From assembly GCF_020252405.1 (NCBI RefSeq), contig NZ_JADCDA010000003.1, positions 1 to 50,398 on the forward strand: a DNA stretch of 50,398 nucleotides, in the 5' to 3' direction. The stretch is from Aestuariivirga sp. Its GTDB lineage: Bacteria; Pseudomonadota; Alphaproteobacteria; Rhizobiales; Aestuariivirgaceae. Shown here one piece after another: positions 7,403-15,565 of this stretch; positions within the stretch are counted from its first letter, which is position 1, and the number at the start of each line of letters is the position of its first letter. The notes under the pieces are model-generated. The model searched no databases. It was given only the letters and a program-made list of their open reading frames with translations, and was not told the DNA's origin. The position numbers and the translations under genes are program-made.

Positions 7403-7846
7403 TCACGGCGCCTGGATCGACTGGACATAACTCACCAGACCGGCAATCCGCCGCGACGCTTCGCCGGAGGCCTTCATGGCGTCGGCGACCCTGGTGCTCT
7501 TGCCCACCTCCTCCGTGACGAAGACATCGCCCCAGACCGGCATTTCGCGCGTGCCGTGACCATCCGGCATGTCGAGTCCGGCGATGGTCCCGAACACCTT
7601 CTCGCCGGGGAAGGCGCCGTATTTCCGCGTGACCATGGTGAGGTCGGCCGGCTTCCTGGCGAGATGCGGGGCCTGCGGTCCGCCGCCCTTGCCGTCAATC
7701 CCGTGGCAGGGGGCGCAGAGCTTGCCGAAATCGGCCTTGCCCTGGCCGGAGGCCCCGTCCGCCGCGGCGGGCGCTGCAGGCAGCGCAAGGCTGAGAAGGG
7801 CAAGGCTGAGAAGGGCAAGGTTGAGAAGGGCGGGGAGGGGCCTCAC
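7403..7846 (-). CDS. Secreted c-type cytochrome
   Basis: 147 residues from a GTG at 7846. A Leu-rich signal peptide (encoded by three 15-bp tandem repeats) ends at about PAAADG; the single haem site is CAPCH (Cys44, Cys47, His48). The probable axial Met is in REMPVWGD, typical of small class I cytochromes. GHGTREMPVWGDVF and YVQSIQAP at the end fit cytochromes like those attached to oxidases or dehydrogenases. The GTG overlaps the TGA of the PPi-phosphofructokinase gene by four bases (GTGA), so translation is probably coupled, an odd pairing of a periplasmic haem protein with a cytosolic glycolytic enzyme. Confidence 0.85.
   Translation of the reverse strand: MRPLPALLNLALLSLALLSLALPAAPAAADGASGQGKADFGKLCAPCHGIDGKGGGPQAPHLARKPADLTMVTRKYGAFPGEKVFGTIAGLDMPDGHGTREMPVWGDVFVTEEVGKSTRVADAMKASGEASRRIAGLVSYVQSIQAP
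7786..7830. repeat. Three 15-bp tandem repeats in a signal-peptide coding region
   Basis: CAAGGCTGAGAAGGG occurs at 7786-7800, 7801-7815 and, with one change (GTT for GCT), 7816-7830. On the minus strand it encodes repeated LALLS blocks in the hydrophobic core of the cytochrome c signal peptide. The unit is a multiple of three, so copy-number change would alter h-region length without a frameshift. Confidence 0.9.
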
Positions 7847-9051
7847 GGGGTCTGGCCGATGTCCTTCAGCATCCCGGCGAACCATGGCGTGTGGACGTCG
7901 AAGTGCTTGCCGCCCCTGATGCGCGGAAACTCGATGGCGCGGAGCTCGTCGTCTTTCTCTTCGTCATGGCCGATGACGCCGGAGACGCCATCGAGGGCGG
8001 AATCGACCGCCACATGCACCATGGCGCGGATCAGATCGAGATCGGCCTGGTTGGCCGCCGCCGAGCGGCCGAAATAGCCGGACTTCTGGACGAGCGTCTT
8101 GTCGGCGCCGATCTTCCTCGCGAACTGCCTGCCGAACCAGTCGCCCACCCTGATGCTGTCGAGCCGCACATGGCCGAAGGCGTCGCGCTCCACGGGCTCG
8201 CCCCTGGCCTCGAGCTCGGCCACGATCTCCCGCACGCAGGCGCCTTCGGAGACGAAGATCGAGACCGAGTCATACCGGTCCATCACCTGGCGCAGGCGGG
8301 CCGCCTCCGTCTCCATGTCGATCGCCATCTCGGGGATATAGACCGCGTCGATGTCCTTGTGTTTCCGGTCGAGGTTGAATTCAGGAAGAAATTCCAGATG
8401 GTCCAGCCGGTCGCGCCAGGCCCTGGCGGTGGCGGCGGTGAGCCAGCCGCAGTGCCGGCCCATCACCTCGTGGATCACCAGCTGGCGCGAGGAGGTCGAC
8501 TGCTCGTTGACCACGTTCTCGAAGAACAATGCGCCATGCTCGGCCGCGGTCCAGGCGCCCAGGGTCTGGCGGATCGGGATCACGTCATTGTCGATGGTCT
8601 TGGGCAGGCCGACGACGGTGAGCTTGTAGCCATTGGCATGGAGATAGGCCGCAAGGTCGGCCGCGGTGGTGTTGGTGTCGTCGCCGCCGATCGTATGGAG
8701 GATGGTGACGCCGTCCCTCACCAGCTGGCTGGCGGCGGCCTTCAGCGGGTCTTCGCCCTCCCTGACAAGGCCGCGCTTCACGCAGTCGGCGGCGTTGGTC
8801 AGCTTGACGCGGCTGTTGCCCAGGGGCGAGCCGCCGTGGCTGTGCAGCACATGCGCGCGGCGGCGCACCTCGGGCGTCACGGGGATGGACTTGCCCTGCA
8901 GCAGCCCCTTGTAGCCGGCGAGATAGCCGATCATCGGCGCCTCGGGGGCAATCTCCGAATAGCGCTCGATGAGCCCCCCCACCGCCGAGGAGAGGCAGGG
9001 GGCGAGGCCGCCCGCGGTCAGCATCGCGATCTTGTGGTGTGCGTGGGTCAT
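7843..9051 (-). CDS. pfp: PPi-dependent 6-phosphofructokinase (diphosphate--fructose-6-phosphate 1-phosphotransferase)
   Basis: 402 residues, PfkA superfamily. TIGGDDTNTTAADLA (about residue 118) carries the Asp that replaces Gly of ATP-dependent enzymes and is diagnostic of PPi use; PKTIDNDV holds the catalytic Asp and the Lys typical of PFP; MGRHCGWLTA and the C-terminal region with KSGYFGRS complete the substrate site. PFP catalyses the reversible reaction F6P + PPi to FBP + Pi in the cytosol and can work in gluconeogenesis. The protein is followed by the cytochrome c gene with a four-base overlap. An ATP-type PfkA is not visible in this window. Confidence 0.93.
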   Translation of the reverse strand: MTHAHHKIAMLTAGGLAPCLSSAVGGLIERYSEIAPEAPMIGYLAGYKGLLQGKSIPVTPEVRRRAHVLHSHGGSPLGNSRVKLTNAADCVKRGLVREGEDPLKAAASQLVRDGVTILHTIGGDDTNTTAADLAAYLHANGYKLTVVGLPKTIDNDVIPIRQTLGAWTAAEHGALFFENVVNEQSTSSRQLVIHEVMGRHCGWLTAATARAWRDRLDHLEFLPEFNLDRKHKDIDAVYIPEMAIDMETEAARLRQVMDRYDSVSIFVSEGACVREIVAELEARGEPVERDAFGHVRLDSIRVGDWFGRQFARKIGADKTLVQKSGYFGRSAAANQADLDLIRAMVHVAVDSALDGVSGVIGHDEEKDDELRAIEFPRIRGGKHFDVHTPWFAGMLKDIGQTP

Positions 9052-9211
9052 CCTCTCCTAACTCCCCGGGAAAACGGCGCGTAAACGATTAGCACCGGCG
9101 GCGGCCGGGCGGAACCCGGCAAAACGGCCAGGCCCCCATAACGATTTTCATTGAAGCCGCCCTTGGGGGTTCCCACCTGTTGGCCTGTCAACTTTGGAGA
9201 GAGGATCGGAG

Positions 9212-9700
9212 ATGACACATTCGGCTTCGGCTGGTTTCGAGCAGAACGGCAGCGCGCAGAAGCGGGGCTGCAATTGGGGCTCAATGGGCCGTTGGTCGCC
9301 CTGGGAGATCGGCGCAGTGGTCGCCGGCTTCGTGGTGTTCTGGCCTTTGGGCCTGATCGCCCTGTTTCTGAAATGGAAGAACGGCGAAATCTGGAAGGGC
9401 TCGGCACAGCAATCCGCCCCGTGGAACGGCTTAAGGGCTGATTTCGCGGGCTGGAGTTCGGGCTGGAAAAGCCACTCCCATGGCTTCGCCGGTTCCGGCA
9501 ACGCCGCTTTCGACGTCTACAAGCGCGAGCAGCTGAAGCGGCTTGACGAGGAGCGCCGCAAGCTGGAGGACGAGCAGAAAGCCTTCCGCGATTTCGTGGA
9601 GCGCCTGCGCCGCGCGAAGGACCAGGACGAGTTCGACCGCTTCATGGCCGAGCGCCGTGCCAGCGCATCTTCCGATCAGGCGGACTCACCTGATCGATAA
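9212..9700 (+). CDS. DUF2852 membrane protein
   Basis: 162 residues from ATG 9212 (AGAGGA about nine bases upstream). One membrane helix, WEIGAVVAGFVVFWPLGLIAL, is followed by a Trp-rich linker and a cytosolic coiled coil with GNAAFDVYKREQLKRLDEE, AFRDFVERLRRAKDQDEFD and FMAERR, the exact order of the alphaproteobacterial DUF2852 family. Function unknown. An in-frame TTG at 9194 is a poorer start. The last codons (SDQADSPDR) lie inside a degenerate module A of the intergenic repeat, so the repeat supplies the natural C-terminus. Confidence 0.85.
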   Translation: MTHSASAGFEQNGSAQKRGCNWGSMGRWSPWEIGAVVAGFVVFWPLGLIALFLKWKNGEIWKGSAQQSAPWNGLRADFAGWSSGWKSHSHGFAGSGNAAFDVYKREQLKRLDEERRKLEDEQKAFRDFVERLRRAKDQDEFDRFMAERRASASSDQADSPDR

Positions 9701-9774
9701 GAACATGCGCCGGATCAAAAGCTCGAGCATGATCTTGTCGCAAAAGTGATTGCTCTTTTGCGGATCATGCTCTG
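9670..9774. repeat. Mosaic palindromic repeat, copy 2 (modules A and B)
   Basis: Degenerate module A (TTCCGATCAGGCGGACTCAC to GAACATGCGCC) overlaps the 3' end and stop codon (9698-9700) of the DUF2852 gene, followed by module B (GAGCATGATCTTGTCGCAAAA to TTTTGCGGATCATGCTC). Confidence 0.85.
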
Positions 9775-9820
9775 GCCGGACCGCGATGAACGATCAGCCG
9801 GTGATGCCACCGCATCGGCA

Positions 9821-9845
9821 GGAGCCCGGCCATAGGCCGGGCTCC
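9821..9845. terminator. Strong hairpin, probable terminator
   Basis: GGAGCCCGGCC, loop ATA, GGCCGGGCTCC forms a perfect 11-bp stem with a three-base loop, followed on the plus strand by TTGCATTTT. It lies 120 bp after the DUF2852 stop, after repeat copy 2, and would end that transcript. Confidence 0.7.
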
Positions 9846-9965
9846 TTGCATTTTCCGGCGCATCGGTCGTTTCATCGGCGCCCTCCAGGTCATGCCGGTT
9901 CCCCCGAGAGGGAGGCAAGCGCAACCCGCAGCCGCCTGACTGCTCTCTGCCCTATCTCTTTGTCA

Positions 9966-10016
9966 GGTCGCGTTTTCGACGGTCAACCGGTGTCCATTTG
10001 ACCTGATAATGCTTCA
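9966..10016. repeat. Mosaic palindromic repeat, copy 3 (module D)
   Basis: Reverse-oriented module D: GCGTTTTCGACGGTCAACCGG through TTTGACCTGATAATGCTTCA. Its last bases include the TCA that is the stop codon (10014-10016) of the minus-strand FliO-like gene. Confidence 0.85.
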
Positions 10017-10442
10017 AAGTTCGGGTTCTTCGCGCTTGCGGGTCGGCGGTGGAGCGCCGGGTCCCGGGTCGGACTTGCCGATCGGCTCGGTTTTGAAAAC
10101 CGGGGCGCGCGGGGCCGGGCGTGCCGCGCCGGGCTGTGCGGGATCGCGCCGGGGCGGCAGCGGATGGGGCGGCTGTCCGCCAGGGCTTCCGATGCCGCCC
10201 TCGATCACCACGTCCTGCGGACCGCCGATGAGGATCAGGTGCTCGACATTGTCGCGCCGCACCAGCACCAGGCGGCGGTCCTTGTCGACACTGTAGTATT
10301 CGCTGATGCCGAGGCGCTGGCCGCGCCGCCCGCCGGACACGCGCGGGCTGAACGCGCGCCACGCGGCCAGCAGGACCGCCAGGATCAGCAGGATCGCCAC
10401 CGCCAGGATGATGTTGTTCATGTTCTCGTTCAGGAAATCCAT
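10014..10442 (-). CDS. FliO-like membrane protein
   Basis: 142 residues from ATG 10442 (GGGAG about seven bases upstream). One N-terminal membrane helix (NNIILAVAILLILAVLLAAW) precedes a small domain RLGISEYYSVDKDRRLVLVRRD, VEHLILIGGPQDVVIEGGI, matching the FliO/MopB family core. The last 60 residues are Pro/Arg-rich and disordered. FliO assists the flagellar export gate, but in alphaproteobacteria such genes are often found beside cckA, away from flagellar genes, so a non-flagellar role is possible; no other flagellar gene is in the window. It is divergent from cckA across 187 bp. Confidence 0.72.
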   Translation of the reverse strand: MDFLNENMNNIILAVAILLILAVLLAAWRAFSPRVSGGRRGQRLGISEYYSVDKDRRLVLVRRDNVEHLILIGGPQDVVIEGGIGSPGGQPPHPLPPRRDPAQPGAARPAPRAPVFKTEPIGKSDPGPGAPPPTRKREEPEL

Positions 10443-10629
10443 CCGCGCTCCCACTCCGCAAAGCCGATACGGCAGCCTCGCTGGCCCCCCGCCGGCGCGC
10501 CGCTCCTTGCCCCGGCATGGAACTCTGGCGGGGGGCCGGAGCTTTGTAAAGCGCAGATCGGCGCGTGGCGGCGAACGATCCAGCGGACACCCAATTGCCC
10601 TATACTGATAATGATTCGGGGTTGGATGG

Positions 10630-13155
10630 ATGACGGAGAGACATGCAACGGTGACGGGCGGGATCGCGGCGCCGCCATTGACCGGTATCGGCGGAGCGGG
10701 CCGGACCGCGCTCGCCCTGCTGCTGGCGCTTGCCGCCGCCGCCGTGGCCGTCTTCGGATTGCGCCAGATCGGCGGCGACGCACCGCGCGGGCTGCTGTGG
10801 GCCGGGGCCGCCCTGGCGGCGCTGGGCCTCGCGTCGCTCCTCGGGCTGGCGGTGGGGGTGCTGCGCCTTGGCCGCGACCGCGGTGACCGCGCGTTTTTCG
10901 ACGCGCTCGCCGCCGCGCTCGGCCACCCTCTGGTGGTGACCGATGCGCAGGGCCGCGTCGTCTATGCCAATGCCGCTTATGTGGCGCTCAGCGCCAGGGG
11001 CGGCCGTCTTGTCGGCATGGACGTGCTCTTCGCGCCCTATGCCGAATTCTCCGCCCCCGTCTATCAGCTCGCCCAGGCCGTGGCCGAGGGCCGCGGCGAA
11101 TTCCGCGAGCTGCGCGTGGCGCCGGGGGCGCCCGCCCCTTGTGCCAGCGCCGACCGCCCGGTCTGGGTGAAGCTTTCCGCCACGCCGGTCGCGGGGGGCG
11201 GGACGGCGCTGCGCCTCTGGCAGCTCCAGGACATCAGCGAGGACCGGGCGCGGCAGGAACAGGCCTTCTCGCGCCTCCAGTTCATCATCACCTATCTCGA
11301 CAATGCGCCCGCCGGCTTCTTCTCGACGCTTGCCGACGGCCAGGTGGACTACATCAACGCCACGCTGGCGCAGTGGCTGGGGATCGACCTTCCGCAGGCG
11401 CAGAACTCCGGCATGAAGCTCGGCGGCCTCGTGGGCGAGCAGGCCGCGCGGCTGATTTCCGGTGTCGCGCCCAGGCCCGGCGCGGCGGTGACCGAAAGCT
11501 TCGGCCTCGACCTGCGCAACAGGCTCACCGGCAAGCTGATCCCGGTGCAGCTGATCCATCACGTGGAGTTCGACGCCGGGGGCCAGCCCTCGCCGTCGCG
11601 CAGCATCATGGTGCCCCGCCATCTTGCCGGCGCCTCCGCCGCGGGCGGCGAAATCTCGGCGCCGCGGCTCTCGCGCTTCATCAACAACGCGCCCATCGGC
11701 ATCGCCGAGATCGACAGGGACGGGATCGTGCGCATGGCGAACGGCGCGTTTCTCGAACTCTCGCCCAGGGCGCGGCGCGGCGCGGCGCTGTCCGCGGCCA
11801 TCGTCCCCGCCGAGCGCGGCCTGCTGCTGCAGGCCCTTTCGGCCGCCCTGTGCGGCGAGGCGAGCCTCCACCAGATCGAGGCCAACGTCGAAGGCGCCAG
11901 CCCGCGGAACGTGCTCTTCACCTTCACAAGGCTCGCCCCGGAAGACGCAACGGCGGTGGTTTTCGCCGTCGACAAGACCGAGAACAAGTCGCTCGAAGTC
12001 CAGCTCGCCCAGAGCCAGAAGCTGATGGCGGTGGGCCAGCTCGCCTCGGGCATCGCGCATGACTTCAACAATGTGCTGACGCCCATCATCGGCTTCGCCG
12101 ACCTGCTGCTGGCCAAGATGCGGCCCACCGATCCGGCCTTCGCGGACGTCATGAACATCAAGCAGAACGCCAACCGCGCGGCGAACCTGGTGCGCCAGCT
12201 GCTCGCCTTCTCGCGCAAGCAGACCCTGCAGCCCAAGGTGCACGCGCTCACCGAGGCGCTCTCCGACCTCGGCAATCTCCTGGGCCGCGTGCTGGGCGAG
12301 AAAGTGTCGCTCAAGATCAACCATGACCGCGAGCTGGGTCTCGTCATGGTCGACATTCACCAGTTCGAGCAGGTGATCATCAACCTCGCCGTCAACGCGC
12401 GCGACGCGATGCCCAACGGCGGCGCGCTCACCGTGCGCACCTATAATGTGGGGCTGGAGGAATCGCGCTCGATCATGCCTTCCCTCATGCCGCCCGGCGA
12501 CTATGTGGCCTGCGAGGTGCGGGACACCGGCTCCGGCATTCCGCCCGAAATCCGCGACAAGATCTGGGAGCCCTTCTTCTCGACCAAGGACGTGGGCAAG
12601 GGCACGGGCCTCGGGCTTTCGACCGTCTATGGCATCGTCAAGCAGACGGGCGGCTTCATCTTCTGCGACAGCGAGGTGGGCAAGGGCTCCACCTTCCGTA
12701 TCTACCTGCCGCGCTACTACCCGAAGGCGTCCGACGAAGCCCCCGCCGGGGAGAAGCCGGTGGAGGCGCCAAAGCGCGATTACACGGGCAGGGAGCGCAT
12801 TCTGCTGGTCGAGGACGAGGACGCGGTGCGCGCCTTCGCGCTCCGCGCGCTCGCCTCGCGCGGCTACACCGTGGTCGAGGCCGACTCGGGCGAAAGCGCC
12901 ATCGAGAAGATCGACATGGACGAAAAGGGCTTCGACCTCATCATCTCCGACGTGGTCATGCCGGAAATGGACGGCCCCACATTGCTCCGTGAACTGAGGA
13001 AGCGGGGCATCGAAACCAAGTTCGTCTTCGTCTCGGGCTATCCCGGCGAGCAGTTCGAACAGGACCTCGAAGGCCATGCCGGATACAGCTTCATGCCCAA
13101 GCCCTTCTCGCTGAAGCAGCTGGTCGAGAAGGTGAAGGAGGCGATGGAGGGCTAA
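10630..13155 (+). CDS. cckA: Cell-cycle hybrid histidine kinase CckA
   Basis: 841 residues. Two N-terminal membrane segments (about 18-42 and 56-78) are followed by PAS-like domains (about 95-215, 220-330 and 340-440), HisKA with phosphoacceptor His477 in [10 protein letters not shown], HATPase with [17 protein letters not shown] and [13 protein letters not shown], and a C-terminal receiver with LVEDEDAVR and phosphoacceptor Asp774 in [11 protein letters not shown]. This is the full CckA architecture; in alphaproteobacteria CckA phosphorylates ChpT, which activates CtrA and CpdR to time replication and division. All key residues are intact. The TAA stop is the start of repeat copy 4. Long open frames antisense to this gene are GC-driven shadows. 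Confidence 0.95.
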   Translation: MTERHATVTGGIAAPPLTGIGGAGRTALALLLALAAAAVAVFGLRQIGGDAPRGLLWAGAALAALGLASLLGLAVGVLRLGRDRGDRAFFDALAAALGHPLVVTDAQGRVVYANAAYVALSARGGRLVGMDVLFAPYAEFSAPVYQLAQAVAEGRGEFRELRVAPGAPAPCASADRPVWVKLSATPVAGGGTALRLWQLQDISEDRARQEQAFSRLQFIITYLDNAPAGFFSTLADGQVDYINATLAQWLGIDLPQAQNSGMKLGGLVGEQAARLISGVAPRPGAAVTESFGLDLRNRLTGKLIPVQLIHHVEFDAGGQPSPSRSIMVPRHLAGASAAGGEISAPRLSRFINNAPIGIAEIDRDGIVRMANGAFLELSPRARRGAALSAAIVPAERGLLLQALSAALCGEASLHQIEANVEGASPRNVLFTFTRLAPEDATAVVFAVDKTENKSLEVQLAQSQKLMAVGQLASGIAHDFNNVLTPIIGFADLLLAKMRPTDPAFADVMNIKQNANRAANLVRQLLAFSRKQTLQPKVHALTEALSDLGNLLGRVLGEKVSLKINHDRELGLVMVDIHQFEQVIINLAVNARDAMPNGGALTVRTYNVGLEESRSIMPSLMPPGDYVACEVRDTGSGIPPEIRDKIWEPFFSTKDVGKGTGLGLSTVYGIVKQTGGFIFCDSEVGKGSTFRIYLPRYYPKASDEAPAGEKPVEAPKRDYTGRERILLVEDEDAVRAFALRALASRGYTVVEADSGESAIEKIDMDEKGFDLIISDVVMPEMDGPTLLRELRKRGIETKFVFVSGYPGEQFEQDLEGHAGYSFMPKPFSLKQLVEKVKEAMEG

Positions 13156-13279
13156 AGCATTTTCAGGTCAAATGGACACCGGTTGACCGTCGAAAACGCG
13201 TCAGATCAAAAGTTTGCGCATGAGTCTATCGCAAAATCTTACCGCAAAACCGGTTCCACTTTTGCGGATCATGCCCTAA
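13153..13279. repeat. Mosaic palindromic repeat, copy 4 (modules D and B)
   Basis: TAAAGCATTTTCAGGTCAAA begins exactly at the cckA stop codon and runs to GTTGACCGTCGAAAACGCG (module D), followed by module B, TCTATCGCAAAATCTTACCG through CCACTTTTGCGGATCATG. Confidence 0.9.
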
Positions 13280-13307
13280 GCCCGGATGCAGGACGACAGG
13301 ACCCCGC

Positions 13308-14654
13308 ATGCAGACCCTTGCCGAACTCTCCCGCCAGCTGGTCGAGCGCACGGTCACATCCCGCGACCTGGTGGAGCGCTCGCTGGCGCTGATCGCCGAT
13401 CCGGCGGGCGAGGGGGCGCGCAGCTTTGTTGCGGTCGATGCCGGGGGCGCCCGCGCGGCAGCCGATTTCGTCGACCGGCAGCGAAAGCGCGGCCGGGAGG
13501 TCTCCCCGCTCGCCGGCATTCCCTTTTCCGCGAAGGACATCTTCGATCTCGCGGGCGAGGTGACCACGGCGGGCTCCACGGTGCTGCGCAACGATCCGCC
13601 GGCCACTGCCGACGCCGTGGCCATCGCTCGGCTGAAACACAAGGGGATGATCGTCATCGGACGCACCAACATGACGGAGTTCGCCTATTCCGGCGTCGGC
13701 CTCAACCCGCATTACGGCACGCCGCGCTCGCCTTTCGACCGCGCCACGGGGCGCATCCCCGGCGGCTCGTCGTCCGGTGCCGCCGTCTCGGTGGCCGATG
13801 GCATGGTGGCGCTCGGCATCGGCACCGACACCGGCGGTTCCTGCCGGGCGCCTGCCTCCTATTGCGGCATTGTCGGCTATAAACCGAGTCACGGCCGCGT
13901 GCCGCTTGCCGGCTGCAGCCCGCTGTCCTTCAGCTTCGACAGCATCGGGCCGCTGGCCACCTCCGTCGCCTGCTGCGCCACGGCGGATGCGGTCATGGCC
14001 GGCGACTGGGACGGCGTGATGCCGGAACGGCAGGCGAGGGGCCTCCGCCTCGCCGTGCTGCGGGACGTGGTGCTCGACGGCCTGACGCCCGAAGTGGAGC
14101 GTGACTTTGCGCTGGCGCTGAAGGCGCTCGAAGCGGCGGGCGCCATCATGTCCGCGATGAGCTTCCCGGAACTGCGCGAGATTCCGGCGATCAATGCCAG
14201 GGGCGGCATCGTCGGGGCGGAGGCGTGGTTCACCCACCGCGCGCGCATCGCGGCATCGGGTGCCGGCTACGACCCGCGCGTCCGCGTCCGCATCGAACTT
14301 GCGGAGTCGATTTCGGCCGCCGACTATCTCTGCCATCTGGCGCGCCGCCGCGAGATGATCCAGCTGTTCAGCCGGCGCTTCGAAGGATATGACGCAGTGC
14401 TGCTGCCCGCGACGCTCAACACCGCCCCCGCCATCGCCAGCCTCGCGGAGGACAAGGACTATATCCGCTTCAATGCCATGAGCCTGAGGAACACCTATAC
14501 CGGCAATTTCCTCAACGGCTGCGCGATCTCGCTTCCCATGCAGGCGCCGGGCGCGGCGCCCTGCGGACTGATGGCCATGGCGCCCTGGGGGCATGACAGA
14601 AGCCTTTTCGGCGTTGCGGGGGCGCTGGAGCGGGTGCTGGCTGCACGCTCATGA
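13308..14654 (+). CDS. Amidase-signature family hydrolase
   Basis: 448 residues with the full amidase-signature core. The catalytic Lys is in PFSAKDIFD (about residue 79), the Gly/Ser loop is GGSSSGAAVSVADG, and the cis-Ser and nucleophile Ser are in GIGTDTGGSCRAPAS followed by YCGIVGYKPSHGR. The family includes GatA, glutamyl-tRNA amidotransferase and many amide/urea-derivative hydrolases. Length and lack of gatBC neighbours indicate a free-standing amidase; substrate unknown (allophanate, indoleacetamide and similar are possible). It stands alone between repeat copy 4 and a palindromic element, and has no signal peptide. Confidence 0.87.
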   Translation: MQTLAELSRQLVERTVTSRDLVERSLALIADPAGEGARSFVAVDAGGARAAADFVDRQRKRGREVSPLAGIPFSAKDIFDLAGEVTTAGSTVLRNDPPATADAVAIARLKHKGMIVIGRTNMTEFAYSGVGLNPHYGTPRSPFDRATGRIPGGSSSGAAVSVADGMVALGIGTDTGGSCRAPASYCGIVGYKPSHGRVPLAGCSPLSFSFDSIGPLATSVACCATADAVMAGDWDGVMPERQARGLRLAVLRDVVLDGLTPEVERDFALALKALEAAGAIMSAMSFPELREIPAINARGGIVGAEAWFTHRARIAASGAGYDPRVRVRIELAESISAADYLCHLARRREMIQLFSRRFEGYDAVLLPATLNTAPAIASLAEDKDYIRFNAMSLRNTYTGNFLNGCAISLPMQAPGAAPCGLMAMAPWGHDRSLFGVAGALERVLAARS

Positions 14655-14711
14655 TACAGGCTGAGCGCGAATTCCCCGGCAGCTTCGCGTAATCATCCGT
14701 ACACGTCCTGT

Positions 14712-14740
14712 TGTTCCGGCATGTTCCGGTATGTTCCGGT
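14712..14740. repeat. Three short tandem repeats (10 bp)
   Basis: TGTTCCGGC, ATGTTCCGGT and ATGTTCCGGT follow each other directly with a 10-bp period. The core resembles the end of module A of the mosaic repeats (CATGTTCCG). No function is evident. Confidence 0.7.
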
Positions 14741-14768
14741 GCGCTCCCTTTTCTTATGAAGTATTAGA

Positions 14769-14941
14769 GCGGCGGGCGGTCATATAGAATCGCGATCATT
14801 CTCCCTCCCCCTTGTGGGGAGGGATTAAGGGTGGGGGTCCCCGGGCTCAGGTCTTGGAGAATTGGACTCGTGGGCCCCCACCCCTACCCCTCCCCACGAG
14901 GGGGAGGGAAATCCTAATGGAGTCAATTGACCGCCCGCCGC
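14769..14941. mobile_element. MITE-like 173-bp palindromic element
   Basis: Perfect 14-bp terminal inverted repeats, GCGGCGGGCGGTCA at 14769-14782 and its complement at 14928-14941, flank a second inverted repeat: CCTCCCCCTTGTGGGGAGGG near 14804-14823 pairs with 14890-14909 with one mismatch, followed by a further AGGGTGGGGG/CCCCCACCCCT pair. There is no coding capacity. The whole element can fold into one long hairpin and looks like a non-autonomous mobile or REP-type element. It fills the space between the amidase gene and tRNA-Arg. Confidence 0.72.
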
Positions 14942-14994
14942 TTTAGCCACATTTAGTCAATGATTCATTGGAAAGCGCGGGAAGCGTCGAGAAC

Positions 14995-15072
14995 TGGCGA
15001 CCCCGGCAGGATTCGAACCTGCGACCTAGTGCTTAGAAGGCACTTGCTCTGGTCCAGCTGAGCTACGGGGTC
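14995..15072 (-). tRNA. tRNA-Arg(UCU)
   Basis: On the minus strand GACCCCG pairs with CGGGGTC (acceptor), the D arm is GTAGCTCAGCTGGACCAGAGC, the anticodon loop CTTCTAA gives UCU, and the T arm contains GTTCGAATCCTGC. The CCA end is encoded (14995-14997). It reads AGA/AGG arginine codons, which are rare in this GC-rich genome. Confidence 0.95.
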
Positions 15073-15081
15073 CTTGCAGCC

Positions 15082-15390
15082 TCAGTGCGTCCAGTTGACG
15101 GACCGGCCGAACTTGAAATTGTCGGAATAGGACTTCTTGATGAACCTGGCGGCGGGGGCCACCGGCAGCACCTGATAGGCCAGGCCCTCGCGCTCGCAAT
15201 AGGCGATGGCCTCTTCCCTGGTGTCGAAGGTGAGCTTCACCTGCGCGCGGGTGTCGGCCGAGGAGGTCCAGCCCATGAGCGGGTCAACGGTGCGGGGCGC
15301 GGAGGCCGGGAATTCCAGCACCCAGTTGTCCTGCTTCGCCTTGCCGGACTGCATGGCGTTGCGGGCGGGCTTGTAGATGCGGACGGACAT
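15082..15390 (-). CDS. NDUFS4-like complex I accessory protein
   Basis: 102 residues from ATG 15390. RIYKPARNAMQSG, WVLEF, DPLMGWTSSADTRAQVKLTF, TREEAIAYCEREG and the C-terminal SVNWTH match the 'ETC complex I subunit conserved region' family, the bacterial relative of mitochondrial NDUFS4 (18 kDa subunit), found in alphaproteobacteria. It binds complex I near the N-module and stabilises the peripheral arm. It lies alone between two tRNA genes, away from any nuo operon. An in-frame upstream extension to 15453 overlaps tRNA-Pro and is rejected. Confidence 0.88.
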   Translation of the reverse strand: MSVRIYKPARNAMQSGKAKQDNWVLEFPASAPRTVDPLMGWTSSADTRAQVKLTFDTREEAIAYCEREGLAYQVLPVAPAARFIKKSYSDNFKFGRSVNWTH

Positions 15391-15425
15391 GGGCTCTATC
15401 TCTCTCATCGACTGCGGGAGGCCGG

Positions 15426-15502
15426 TGGTCGGGGTGGCGAGATTTGAACTCACGACCCCCTGCGCCCAAGGCAGGTGCGCTACCAGACTGCGCTACACCC
15501 CG
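15426..15502 (-). tRNA. tRNA-Pro(UGG)
   Basis: On the minus strand CGGGGTG pairs with CACCCCG; the D arm is TAGCGCAGTCTGGTAGCGC, the anticodon loop CTTGGGC gives UGG with G37, the T arm contains GAGTTCAAATCTCGC, and CCA is encoded. Standard 77-nt bacterial tRNA-Pro. Confidence 0.96.
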
Positions 15503-15565
15503 ATTTGGGCCTCCGCTGGGTTAAGCTCATATCCAGATTGGCCCGCCGGGGCAAGGCTCCGGGGT

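Noticed and set aside
7891-9084. Open frame antisense to the PPi-phosphofructokinase
   Set aside because: Shadow of a gene with clear catalytic motifs; no start signals.
10600-13077. A very long open frame (over 800 codons) antisense to cckA
   Set aside because: It mirrors the codon structure of a clear kinase; high-GC genes with strong third-position bias leave the antisense frame open. The translation has no recognisable domain and low-complexity His/Arg/Glu/Gly content.
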